This document shows, piece after piece, positions 1 through 10,017 of a stretch of DNA of 64,000 nt. The notes under the pieces were generated by a model. That model saw nothing but the letters and a program-made list of their open reading frames with translations, made no database searches and was not told where the DNA came from. The position numbers were made by a program, and so were the translations under genes. How positions within the stretch are numbered: position 1 is the stretch's first letter; the number at the start of each line of letters is the position of its first letter. This stretch comes from Zygnema cylindricum (taxonomy: Eukaryota; Streptophyta; Zygnematophyceae; Zygnematales; Zygnemataceae): the NCBI GenBank assembly GCA_037447655.1, contig JBBHKE010002343.1:120824-184823 (forward strand), written 5' to 3'.

Positions 1-201
1 ATGGGAAGCCCAAGTTGAATCTCTATAGTAAGTTCCATCGACACCTGGAAAGTTACATCTCACTTGTCCAGAAATTATTCCCCATAAATGCTTTTCGAAA
101 GGCAATCCCTCCATCGTAGTTTCCCAGTAAGTCAGGTCTATTCCATTAAACATAGGCACCCTAGATGGTGGGCTCATAACCGTAAATTATATGGGTTCCA
201 T
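1..201 (-). pseudogene. Copia element E0: gag N-terminal fragment, runs off window
   Basis: On the minus strand an ATG at 201-199 opens a frame with the gag N-terminal pattern seen in all elements of this window (V-M-S-P-P-S-R-V-P, then an aromatic/W-E block and W-G-I-I-S-G-Q-V-R). An in-frame TAA follows four codons after the ATG, where other copies read CAA, so this copy is dead. The frame starts inside the LTR and reads through the primer-binding site at 167-181. The rest of the element lies left of the window. Confidence 0.75.
167..181 (-). other. E0 primer-binding site (half-tRNA-iMet type)
   Basis: Read on the minus strand this is GGTTATGAGCCCACC. It differs by one base from the 15-mer found directly after the LTR in elements A and B, which is complementary to nt 25-39 of plant initiator tRNA-Met (tRNA sequence from memory). 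Confidence 0.7.
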
Positions 202-1224
202 TTCCCCACAAAAATCGTAGACCTAAAGAAGCTTATCTAGCTAGTGCCAAATCCAAGTTGATAAAAACCCAAATGACTAACACCTTGATAGTCAAAACTC
301 GTATATAGCTTCACCCTTTTGAAAGAAGACTTTCTGTGAGCTCAGTTTAACCACAAAATGCAAAGCTTGAACATGTGTTTTGGACAACATTCCCCACTTT
401 GACTTTCCCTTATAAATGCCGTCACTCTCGCAAACAAGATCTCTAATTGACTACACCCTTGTGTAGCGTTGACTCTTGTGAGTCCGCAGCAAAAAAAATC
501 ACTGAATTTGCTTCCCTGAGAATTTAGTTATGGCTGGCCAAAGATGGCCTATAAATACAAAAGGTCACCTGGAGAGAGGCGCCTCATTCACGCTAAGTCC
601 CTGAAATCCTACTCACACCTACCTACTACTTCACCCTAGACCAAACAAAAGAGTGAATAGTACAAGAAGGTACAGTGGCCGATTGTACTTATTGTACGGC
701 CATTCTACAACATGGTTTTCTGGTTGACACTTATCAGCTTAGGAGCGATCGTTCCTCCTCCCATCTTTTCTGACGTTCAATGACGTGGCGCCACGTAGCA
801 CAACGCGCTGTTATGTCCGAAAGCCGCCAAAGATTCGTTTGGGTTTGACGGAGGCGTCGTCGTGTGTAAGATCAAGTATTTTACACGGTTAGATTGCGTC
901 CGCGAGCGCCGTTTTTCTATAGATGTTGTTTTGTTAATTTTTGTCTGTTTAAGTGAAAGTGACGTTTGCATATCCCTTTAATTAATCACCCAACAACATA
1001 CATAAATCGTTTCGTTAATGCCTAAATGGTTAAAGCGTATGTCTATAAAGAACTACGTAGACCCAGGTTCAAATCTTGTTTGGGGCAAAATTTTGGTTTT
1101 TTCTTAATCTGTGTGCCTGTTTGCCTCATTCTTTCTGACTATCGCGGCAGCCATGGTGACTCTCTCTCTCTCTTCACTCTAGAGTCTAAATATAGAAGTG
1201 AATATTAATTACTTTTTTTCAACA
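182..1224 (-). mobile_element. Element E0 5' LTR (minus orientation)
   Basis: The left end is fixed by the adjoining primer-binding site. The LTR terminal dinucleotide has changed here (TTTAC where others have TTTCA). The right end is CAACA at 1220-1224, i.e. the LTR starts TGTTG in element orientation. Right of it, at 1225, sequence of the F family resumes, with GTATG as the presumed TSD copy; the partner copy is outside the window. The LTR holds GTAC-rich sequence around 667-712 and a plus-strand tRNA-like segment at 1019-1087. Confidence 0.75.
1019..1102 (+). promoter_or_regulatory. tRNA-like Pol III-type unit in E0 LTR, antisense to element
   Basis: A 69-nt segment starts TGCCTAAATGG (box A-like) and contains GGTTCAAATCT at 1066-1076 (box B-like, consensus GGTTCGANTCC). 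Its ends TGCC and GGCA can pair as an acceptor-like stem. T-runs follow at 1091-1094 and 1097-1102, as in Pol III terminators. I could not fold a normal D arm and 7-nt anticodon loop, so it is not called a tRNA gene. The unit is antisense to the element. The same arrangement recurs in the LTRs of A, B, D and F. Confidence 0.5.
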
Positions 1225-1339
1225 GTATGATCAACAAGATAAAATTATTTCGTATCATCTAATACACTTTTTTAAAAATGAAGGTATTCACTTAAAGCTT
1301 CATGATTAAAAAAAGAAAAAGAAAAGAAATATAAATATA

Positions 1340-1437
<98 letters not shown>

Positions 1438-1458
1438 TAGACTAGAAAATAAGGGGAG
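1225..1458 (+). pseudogene. F-family retrotransposon, 3' end of internal region (unit 1)
   Basis: From 1225 the sequence matches, with small changes, the 3' ends of the F internal units at about 30690-30800 and 34968-35143: the G-A-T-C-A-A-C-A-A-G-A-T block, the TCATCTAATACAC block and the A-rich tail. It ends in the polypurine tract AAATAAGGGGAG just before LTR1. The 5' part of this unit is cut off by insertion of E0. Confidence 0.75.
1335..1432. repeat. (TA)n microsatellite
   Basis: About 95 bp of nearly pure TA dinucleotide. It lies in the A/T-rich tail of the F internal region. The other two F units have only short TA runs here, so it expanded after insertion. The open frame across it (Y-I repeats) is not a gene. 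Confidence 0.95.
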
Positions 1459-1680
1459 TGTTAAAATTCAAGTATTTTCTAGGTCTAAAGATTGTAAAAT
1501 AAAAGGCAAAAATGATACACTAACAGGCTGCCTCTAACTCTTCCCTCAAGTCTCCACACTTGTAGTAGTCATTCAACACTGGACGAGAAGTTAGAGCCGT
1601 GGATGCCTAGGCTGTCCAAACAGGAAAGAAATGCCAATCTTGATAGAGTGTTAAAAGGATTGTACCTAGTACCTACAGTC
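1459..1680 (+). mobile_element. F-family LTR1, segment 1 of 3
   Basis: The LTR starts TGTTAAAATTC right after the polypurine tract and runs with clear similarity to LTR2 (from 32175) until it is interrupted by element A. Element A inserted exactly inside the tRNA-like segment of this LTR, duplicating CAGTC (1676-1680 and 8140-8144). The LTR continues at 8145 and 28207. Confidence 0.85.
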
Positions 1681-2731
1681 TGTAGAAATTAATGATCCAT
1701 TTAAAGTATTTTCTAGGTCTAAATAGAAATATAGAAAGAAGCCGAGGCAGTCTACCTCTAACTTCTCTCTCCAACTCTCAAACTTGTCGCAGTCACTAAG
1801 AAATTGGAGAGGGAGCTAGAGCCATGGCTACCTAGGCTAACCAGAAGTTTACACGATTATATATTAGTTAGGGGTTTTATTGCTAAAAAGATAGTACCGG
1901 CTACAGGATTTGATCCTTCTACCTACCGGCCGGCAGGTAGACAGTAGACGGTAGCCTTAGCCGTTAAGTCTTCATCGGATGTTACGCATTATAGGGTATG
2001 ATATTTATTTAAATATTATTAAGTAGGAAAATTCATTTAACTATAACTGATTATCGGAGACATAGATCCATAATTGTAAAAGTACGGATAGCGGTACGGA
2101 TAAGAAACCGATACCGCGCATTTGTCTCTTTATAGAAAAAAATATCGCACATGCATATATTAAGGCTACGATTAAATATAAATTTAATCGGACGGCCGCA
2201 ATTAACGTCGAGATCGCGAAAGAGGATTTCAACGGTTTATGGACATCGCCACATCAGACGACAAGTGGCGGAATAACATTGATCGCGGCATCTCCGAGGA
2301 TTACGGGAACGAATCAGGACATACCACGTGTCGACATTTAGGCCATGTCGTACGAGGTTCGTACAAAAAGTACACCGGCAGCTGTATTTTTGTGTATGGA
2401 GCTGCATTCTAATTGGCTCCGTACATCAATAGATAGAGTCTGTGAGAGAGATAGGACTTAGAAAAATTAGGAGATAGGACCCTCTCTCCCAGAAAGCTTC
2501 TATACAAAAGGTCAACTTTGACCCTCCATAACTTACTGCTCTGAGGAGCAACTTCAGAGATTCTTTTTGCTATCGACTCAGAGAGTCTTGTATTCACAGG
2601 GGTGAAGTTGGTCAAGTTTTTGTCTGCCAGCGTGGCAGTTATTTTTGCTGAAACACAAAAGGGTCAGGGTTAACCTAGAGGCTTCTTGGAAGCTGTCCAC
2701 TCTGAGGACTTATGGAGGTCTCACAGTTTCA
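1681..2731 (+). repeat. Element A 5' LTR
   Basis: TG at 1681 and CA at 2730-2731. It contains a hairpin (1755-1774 with 1804-1821) near the start, followed by the conserved CCATGG block. Next is an antisense tRNA-like box B at 1906-1916 with an A-run at 1885-1889 (T5 on the minus strand). A GTAC-rich block lies near 2347-2430. The gag ATG is at 2712-2714, inside the LTR. Confidence 0.93.
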
Positions 2732-5700
2732 GGTTATGGGCCCACCTTCTAGGGTACCAAGCTTTAATGGAAGTGGCTTCATATACTGGGAATGTATGAT
2801 GATAGGAGCTCTATGCGAAAAAAGGTTTTGGGGGATAATGAGTGGACGGTTGGGGCGTCCATCAAGTCTTGGAATTCCTCCAGGGTTTGGAGGAAGCAGA
2901 TTAACCAGAAAAGAGGATCCAACTTCAACGGAGGAAACCAAAGAAGGAGAGGTGGTGGACAAAGGAAAGGAGAAGAAGGCGACCACACCAATAACATCTA
3001 GTTCGGCATTCATGTCACCTATTCCGAGGAACGAGGAGAATGATACTGAAATTTGGGACTTCAACAATATGGCGACAAAACACTTCATCCTACGCCTTCT
3101 CAATGAAGGACTTGCATGTCCTCATTTGCAGGTAGAAATGGCATCTGATCTTTGGATGGCTCTCATAGAGATGTACCGAACTGGTACAATTACGCAACAA
3201 CAGTTGGCTAATCAGAAAGTTAAGGAGTATGTATACAAAGGGGGGAAGATGTTGGATTTTTGCAATGAGCTTGCTACACTCTTCATGGAGCTAGAGAGGC
3301 GGGAAAAGATTTTAGTGAAAAAGAAAAGTTTAACTGTTTACTGATGAAGTTATCCGATGAGTTCGAGAACATAGTCAACCGTGTGCAAGACTTGCTGGAC
3401 TCAAGGTGGATATGGAACTCAGTGGTAGGGATGATTCTTGTTCGGGAGAATACGATTGAGATCCGAAGAGGAGGAAAGAGTGGCCAAGCCTTGGCAACTT
3501 CGACCATTTGGAGGAACAAGGATTCCCGGAAACCGATCGGAAACTATAGGGGGAGGGAGCTGAAAAATCAGACCGACGAGTTCGGACCAAGGGCTCCCAA
3601 AGGTTTATGTCATTTTTGTAAGAAACCTTTGGCAATATATGGCAAAGTGCACTAAGCTAACCGAGCTTTGGTTAAAGGAGGGGCACACCGGTGGTACCCC
3701 AAGAGGAAAGAAAAAGGCCCTTGTGACACAGGTACATGAGGCGGAATTCGAGGCAAGGATGATGAGCAGTTTTTAGATGAGGAGTTGGAGGCGAAAACGA
3801 GGTCGAAATTCCACGAAGGTAGAAATGTACTTACGGTGGATTGAAAGGTGAAGCAAGCTAGATTGTAGATTCATTTGCCTCCATGCACATGTGTAAGGAT
3901 AGGCACCTGTTCACTAAGATAAGAAATATTCCCACCGTAGAGATAGAGTACGGGGATGGGAGGATAGTCACCAATACTCTTGTAGGATCGGTAGATTTGA
4001 AAGTGTTAGTAGAAGGAAAGACATCCGTAGTAACATTCTCCGATGTATTCTTTATTCCGGAGCTGAACAAAAACCTCATCTCTACATCCGTATTAGATGA
4101 TAAGGGTTTTTTTACTAGCAATAGGGAAGGAGTCTTTACTGCTAGTTTTGAGGAGGATGTCTATTTCATTGCTGAGAAAGGTAGCCATGGGATGTTTAGG
4201 CTGGTTTTAAGTAATGAAAAGAAGAAACTTTATTATGCTGGTGTTCATGATATTATGATGTGGCATAAGAGGCTTGGGCATGTGAATCTAGACAAGTTAA
4301 GAGAGATGAAAAAGATGGGAGTGGTGGAAGGGATTAAGTCCAGTGAGAGTGATAATATAAGTGATTCTAGTTGATGTGCTCAAGGTAAAACACACAGATT
4401 ACCCTTTCCTTAAATACCCACCTATAAGGGAGAAAAAATTCTAGATCTAGTACACACAGATATTTGGGGACCGGCTAAAGTGCCCTCACTGGGGGGGAAG
4501 AGATTTATGATGACTATCAGTGATGATTGGTCTCAGTATTCCCGAGTGTATTTTTTGAAAAACAAGTCCGAAGCTCAGGATTGTTTTAGACAATATAAAG
4601 CATGGAGCGAAAAACTCCATGAAACTCGAATCAAGAGAGTAAGGAGTGACAATGGTGGAGAGTATACTTCTAACCAGTTTGAGGATTTTTTGAGGGAAGA
4701 TGGGGTTCAACACCAAAAGACAGTTCTAGAAAATCCGGAACAGAATGGGGTAGGTGAAAGGTTAAATAGAACACTAAGTGATAGTGCTAGAAGTATGTTG
4801 TCAGATAAAAAGATAGGAAAAAGGTTTTGGGCAGAAGCAATGAACTGTGCTAATTACCTCAAAAATAGAGTTCTTACTTCAGCTATAAAAGATCAAACAC
4901 CTTATGAGAGATGGACAGGCCGGAAACCAGACTTATCTCATTTAAAGGTTTTCGGCAGTCAAGTGTTCAGTCTAGATATTGATAGGTCCAATTGGAAGCT
5001 AGATCCTAAAGGAAAACCGGGATACTTATTAGGATATGATGAGGATGTTAAAGGATATAGAGTTTATGATCTAAAAAGAGAAGATATAATCTTAGTAAAG
5101 CATCTAGTAGTTATGGATGAAGGAAAGTCTGTGGATCCCTTCAAATATACGAAGTCAGTAAAAATCAGATTTGAGTCTGAAAATTCCGATGACTTTGAGC
5201 TTCCTAAATATCCAGGTTTTAGAGACGATGACATTCTTGCAGGTACAAATCAGATTGAGAAGGACTCGGCTGCGGAAACTCTTGTGACAACTTTACCCGA
5301 AGCAGAAGACATGGTGGAAATTGATTCGGAATCAAGGGATAGGGGAGAAGCCGAGTTTGTTCGAAAGAATCCACGAGAACCATCTATTTCGGCCTCAGAT
5401 TTTGAGGGGGGAAGGAGAAGTAGCAAAAAACTGCAAGAAAAACAGGTTAATAACAAGGTAACTAAACTATCTCATCAAGATGAACCTCAAACTTATGGAG
5501 AGGCGATGACTTGTTCAGAAAGAAATCGGTTGAAGACAGTCATCAATGAGGAGATGGCCTCAATTATCGCAGCCGATACTTGGGAGCTGGTGGATTTTCC
5601 ACCTAACCAAAAACCAATCGGTTGTAAGTGGGTTTTAAAATTAAAACTGAACCTAGATAACTTAATCAAGCGCTACAAGGCCCGACTAGTGGCAAAGGGA

Positions 5701-7068
5701 TTTACACAAAAGGAGGGAATTGACTACGAGGAAACCTTTGCCCCGGAGGTCAGATTTCCCTCCGTTCGCATACTTCTCAGCCTGGCAGCAGCGAAGGACA
5801 GGGAAGTGCACCAGATGGACATCAAAACAGCCTTTTTGCATGGAGAATTGGAATAGGATATCTTCATGCGACAACCTTAAGGGTTTGTGGAGGAAGGAGA
5901 GGAGAGTAAGGTATGTCGGCTGATTAAATCTCTTTATGGTTTGAAACAGGCGCCTTGACAGTGGAATAAGAAGCTTGATGAGTTTCTTACCGGTCTGGGA
6001 TATATCCGGATCAGCTCAGATCACTCAATCTATGTTTTTGAAGATGAGGAAGGTTTTATATTTATTACAATTTATGTTGATGATTTCCTTGTTTTAAGTA
6101 AATCAATGGAAAAAATTAATAAACTGAAAACCGATCTTAAGAAGAGATTTGAAATGAAGGATATGGGGGAAGCAAAATATATTTTGGGGATTAAAGTAGA
6201 GAGAGACCTAAAAAGAAAAATTATAAGATTGACTCAAAATGAAGCAATAGGGAACATGCTGGAAAAATTTCAAATGGATAAAGCTAATAGTTGTACAACT
6301 CCAATGGAGTTGAAGAAGGGAAGTGAGGGGAGTGAGGAAGAAGAAGTCATAGTCTTAGACGAGGAATTATCTCCTGAAGAAGAGAAGTTTATGTAGACTA
6401 TTCCTTACAGGCAAGTAGTGGGAAGTCTAATCTATTTTATGAATTGTACCCGGCCGGATTTAGCTGCAGCTGTAGGAGTGCTGAGTAGAAGTCTAAATGC
6501 TCCCACTTAGAGGGATTCGGAGGCAGCTAAGAGAGTCTTTAGATATTTGATAGGAACTAGGGATCTATGGTTGCATTTGGGTTGGGAGAATACTGACATC
6601 ACTACTTGGAGTGATGCTAGTTATGGTGATGCTCAGATGAGGAAATGCACTTCAGGATATGTATTATATGTGGGTGATGGGGCTTGTTGTTGGAGTAGCA
6701 AACAGCAAAAAGTTATTGCTCTGTCCACCATGGAGGCTGAGTATATGGCCTCTTGCTCTGGTGTAAAAGAATTGATGTGGGTCAAGTCTTTCCTCGGTGA
6801 GCTTGGTCACCTTAAGAGTGGTGTGCATAATTTTTTTTGTGATAATCAGGCAGCAATCGCTATTTCTGCCAATCTTAAACATCATTTTAAAGCTAAACAC
6901 ATGGACATCAGACTCTGCTTTGTTAGAGAGAAAGTAGAAAACAAAATAATCAGTTTAGAGTACCGACCAGATAGTGAGATGGTAGCAGATATGATGACCA
7001 AACCTGTGCCTTCCCCTAAGCTAATTTTCTGCAGAGAAAAGTGTGGTCTGAAATTAAAGATTGACTAG
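2712..7068 (+). pseudogene. Element A gag-pol, decayed
   Basis: Gag starts at 2712 in the LTR and reads through the primer-binding site (Q-V-M-G-P-P-S-R). A frameshift near 3335-3344 separates the UBN2-like gag from the zinc-knuckle region at 3605-3655, itself damaged. A TAG at 3859-3861 precedes the protease-like D-S-x-A-S motif. The integrase has the H-x-x-x-H zinc region near 4260 and the core from 4480 (D-D-W-S and D-N-G-G-E-Y). Reverse transcriptase covers 5560-6250 with Y-V-D-D near 6070, and RNase H about 6545-7068. Further stops at 5854, 5878, 5956, 6394 and 6508 look mostly like C-to-T or G-to-A changes. It cannot encode a polyprotein. Confidence 0.93.
2732..2746 (+). other. Element A primer-binding site (half-tRNA-iMet type)
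   Basis: GGTTATGGGCCCACC begins at the first base after the LTR. It is the exact reverse complement of GGTGGGCCCATAACC, nt 25-39 of plant initiator tRNA-Met (sequence from memory), which spans the CAT anticodon. Ordinary plant Copia elements instead use TGGTATCAGAGC, complementary to the tRNA 3' end. The site is also translated as part of gag. Confidence 0.8.
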
Positions 7069-7081
7069 AAAATAAGGGGAG
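7069..7081 (+). other. Element A polypurine tract
   Basis: AAAATAAGGGGAG directly precedes the 3' LTR. The same tract precedes the F LTRs and, in reverse, the LTR of D, so it serves as the plus-strand primer site. Confidence 0.8.
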
Positions 7082-8139
7082 TGTAGAAATTAAGGGTCTT
7101 TTTAAGTATTTTCTTTTCTAGGTCTAAATAGAAATATAGAAAGAAGCCGAGGCAGTCTACCTCTAACTTCTCTCTCCAACTCTCAAACTTGTCGCAATCA
7201 TTGAGAAATTGGAGAGGGAGCTAGAGCCATGGCTACCTAGGCTAACCAGAAGTTTACGGGATTATATATTAGTTAGGGGTTTTATTGCTAAAAAGATAGT
7301 GCCGGCTACAGGATTTGATCCTTGTACCTACCGGTTGGCAAGTAGACGGTAGACGGTAGCCTTAGCCGTTAAGTCTTCATCGGATGTTACGTATTATAGC
7401 GTATGATATTTATTTAAATGTTATTAAGTAGGAAAATTCATTTAACTATAACTGATTACGGGAGACATAGATCCATAATTATAAAAGTGCGGATAGCGGT
7501 ACGGATAAGAAACCAATACCGCGCATTTGTTTCTTTATAGAAAAGAATATCGCACATGCATTTATTATGGCTATGATTAAATATGAATTTAATCGGACGG
7601 CCAGAATTAACCCGGAGATCGCGGAAGAGGATTTCGGCGGTTTATGGACATCGCCACATCGGATGACACGTGGCGGAATAACATTGGATCGCGGCATCTC
7701 CGAGGATTACGGGAACGAATCCGGATATACCACGTGTCGACATTTAGGCCATGTCGTACGATGTTCGTACAGAAAGTACACCGGCAGCTGTACTTTTGTG
7801 TACGGAGCTGCATTCTAATTGGCTCCGTACATCAGTAGATAGAGTCTGTGAGAGAGATAGGACTTAGAAAAATTAGGAGATAGGACCCTCTCTCCTAGAG
7901 AGCTTCTGTACAAAAGGTCAACTTAAACCCTCGATAACTTACTGCTTAGAGGAGAAAATCCAGAGATTCTTTTTGCTATCGACTCACGGGAGTGTTGTCT
8001 TCACAGGGGTGAAGTTGGTCAGAATTTTTGTTTGCCAGGGTGGCAGTTATTTTTGCTGAAACACAAAGGGGTCACGGTTATCCTACAGGCTTCTTGGAAG
8101 CTGTCCACTGTGAGGACTTATGGAGGTCTTAGAGTTTCA
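7082..8139 (+). repeat. Element A 3' LTR
   Basis: Starts TGTAGAAATTAAGG and ends TTTCA before the TSD. Six GTAC motifs lie within 75 bp (7756, 7767, 7776, 7790, 7800, 7827). This LTR also ends with the gag start codon, 20 bp from its 3' end. Confidence 0.93.
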
Positions 8140-8144
8140 CAGTC

Positions 8145-8295
8145 CGTTAGAGTAGTAATTAGCGTTATTCTATAAGTCTACGACCAGTGCTAAGGTAGAT
8201 GAAGTTTGACAAGTATATATATAGTTACACGCAGACTAGTTCGTTTTCGCGAAGTAGATACGTAGTGTATAGATACACTTTTAGATAGTAGAGAG
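8145..8295 (+). mobile_element. F-family LTR1, segment 2 of 3
   Basis: Resumes after the A insertion, matches LTR2 at about 32410-32565 and contains a TATA-like run near 8213-8222. It ends at GAGAG (8291-8295), the presumed left TSD copy of G1. Confidence 0.8.
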
Positions 8296-9161
8296 TGTTG
8301 TTCTGATATAACTGCGAGTACCAAAGATGAAGAAGAAGCAGAAGATGAAGAAAAAGCAGCAGTAGTAGTCATTGCTGAACAAATCAAGAGAGGAAGCTTC
8401 CACAAACACCGATGGCAAACAACAACTTTGACAGACAATTACTTTTAAAAAACAGACACGATAGTCCTAAAAATCAACCAAAGTGTAGATATCTTACAAA
8501 AGAACATACACATAAAATTTAACTTAATTCCGCTCACAGATATGTGAGATATTTAGAGGTGAATTTTCATAAAACTGAGTGTACAGTTTTTCATGTCATT
8601 TGTTCCTAATGAATTAAAATACACTAAGTCCTACTTCTATACACTGAAACTACACTAAGCTGTACGGAAGAGTTCCAGCCGTACATCTAACATTCTTACA
8701 CAAAAATACAATGATTATACCTGTGTATTGAAGGTATGTCATAATCCACATTCTCAACAGTAAACAACTAATTCACTACAAACAAAAATTATGTTCTACC
8801 AAATATTTACACTGAAGTTCAGACAACGTAAAGTGATAGTGATCTAGTCACGCCTCGTCAATATTTGTTGGCAGTGGCTTATAGCCGTCGGATTAGAGGA
8901 TTTGGCACCGTAGATGTGATTTCACGAAGTCCCGTGGTCCCGCCGAATTTCCGTACGTCCACAGAGGACATACTCATGTATTTCTCTCAAGTGACGACGC
9001 ATGTCCCAGGTGTGAATGAACCGTGAACTCCCAACTTCACTGTCACACTAATTTTGGTAAGTACTAAACCGAACTCAACCAAAAAATAACTTAAGTCCTG
9101 AACAGCTCTCTCTCCCTCAAAGCTGAGGCATACAGAGGACTAAAGTTTTCTAAAAACAACA
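8296..9161 (-). repeat. Element G1 3' LTR (left copy)
   Basis: Similar to 27352-28201 along its whole length. It contains the minus-strand gag start codon at 8372-8370, which is in the LTR as in the other families. It is followed at 9162 by CTCCCCTAAAGC, the reversed polypurine tract. Confidence 0.85.
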
Positions 9162-9184
9162 CTCCCCTAAAGCTTTAGACTTTG

Positions 9185-10017
9185 CTAGTCACTCAGTCCA
9201 CATGCCTCTCTACAGAACTTCAATTTGGGTGCACATAAGGGTTTCTTCATCATATCAACTACCATTTGCTCATCTGGTAAATAACTCAACTTCAGGATTT
9301 TTCCCATCACTTTTTCTCTTACAAAAATGTAGCTTGATATCAATGTGCTTACTCTTAAAGTGATGAGTGGGATTAGATGCAATAGCGATTGCTTCTTGAT
9401 TGTCACACCACACTATATGTGGTCTATATTGCATAAAGAGAAGCTCTTAGAGAAGAGAATTTACCCAAAATAACTCCTTAACTACTCAGCGAGCAGCCAT
9501 GTACTCAACCTTCATGGTAGACTAAGTTGTTACCTTTTGAAGTTTGTTGCTCCAACAGCAGGTTCCACTTCCGATCTTCAGAATGTATCCGGTGGTAGAG
9601 CGTCGGCTGGGCATATCTCCATAGCTCGCATCGCTCCATATATAAATTTTGACTTCCTCTCCACCGAGAGAGAGTCTAAGATTTCGAGTTCCTGCAAGAT
9701 AGCGGAGAACTCTCTTCGCTGCCTCATAGTTCGACTTCCTCAGATTTTCCAGGCTTCAGCTCAAGGCTCTAACCGCAGTTGCAATGTCTGGACGAGTAGA
9801 GTTTTACTTCGAGTAGAAATAGATGAGGTTTCCGACAATTTGCCTATAAGGAATGGAGGACATAGAATCTGCCTCCTCTGAATCCAAGAAATCAATAACC
9901 AAAAGACCACCATCCATTTCCGTATCCTTTAACTGCTGCCTAAATTCCATAAGGTTGGCACTCCCCGTTGCTTTTGATATACAAAACTTTTCTAACATGT
10001 TCCAAATTGCTTCTTTT
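9185..10017 (-). pseudogene. Element G1 RT C-terminus and RNase H, decayed
   Basis: On the minus strand this encodes the end of reverse transcriptase (M-L-E-K-F and S-S-I-P-Y-R-Q-I-V-G-N-L-I-Y-F) and a damaged RNase H ending near A-P-K-L-K-F-C-R-E. Several frameshifts break it. It continues, across element B, at 24166; the duplicated CTTTT confirms the join. Confidence 0.85.

Larger units (their letters stand above)
1681..8139 (+). mobile_element. Copia LTR retrotransposon A, complete but inactivated
   Basis: The element is flanked by a perfect 5-bp TSD (CAGTC at 1676-1680 and 8140-8144) with TG...CA termini. LTRs are 1681-2731 (1051 bp) and 7082-8139 (1058 bp). They differ at many positions (several percent by eye), so this is an older insertion than D. 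The internal order is gag, protease, integrase, reverse transcriptase, RNase H, which makes it Ty1/copia. It sits in LTR1 of the F array. Confidence 0.95.

Noticed and set aside
1019-1087. A genuine tRNA gene
   Set aside because: Box A, box B and acceptor-like ends exist, but no proper D arm or 7-nt anticodon loop could be folded. It lies in an LTR, as in the other families.
1343-1537. Tyr-Ile repeat frame
   Set aside because: Translation of the (TA)n microsatellite.
8296-9161. Apparent tandem dimer of G1 (gag start next to an LTR next to RNase H)
   Set aside because: The gag start codon lies inside the LTR in this family, so a single normal element explains it.
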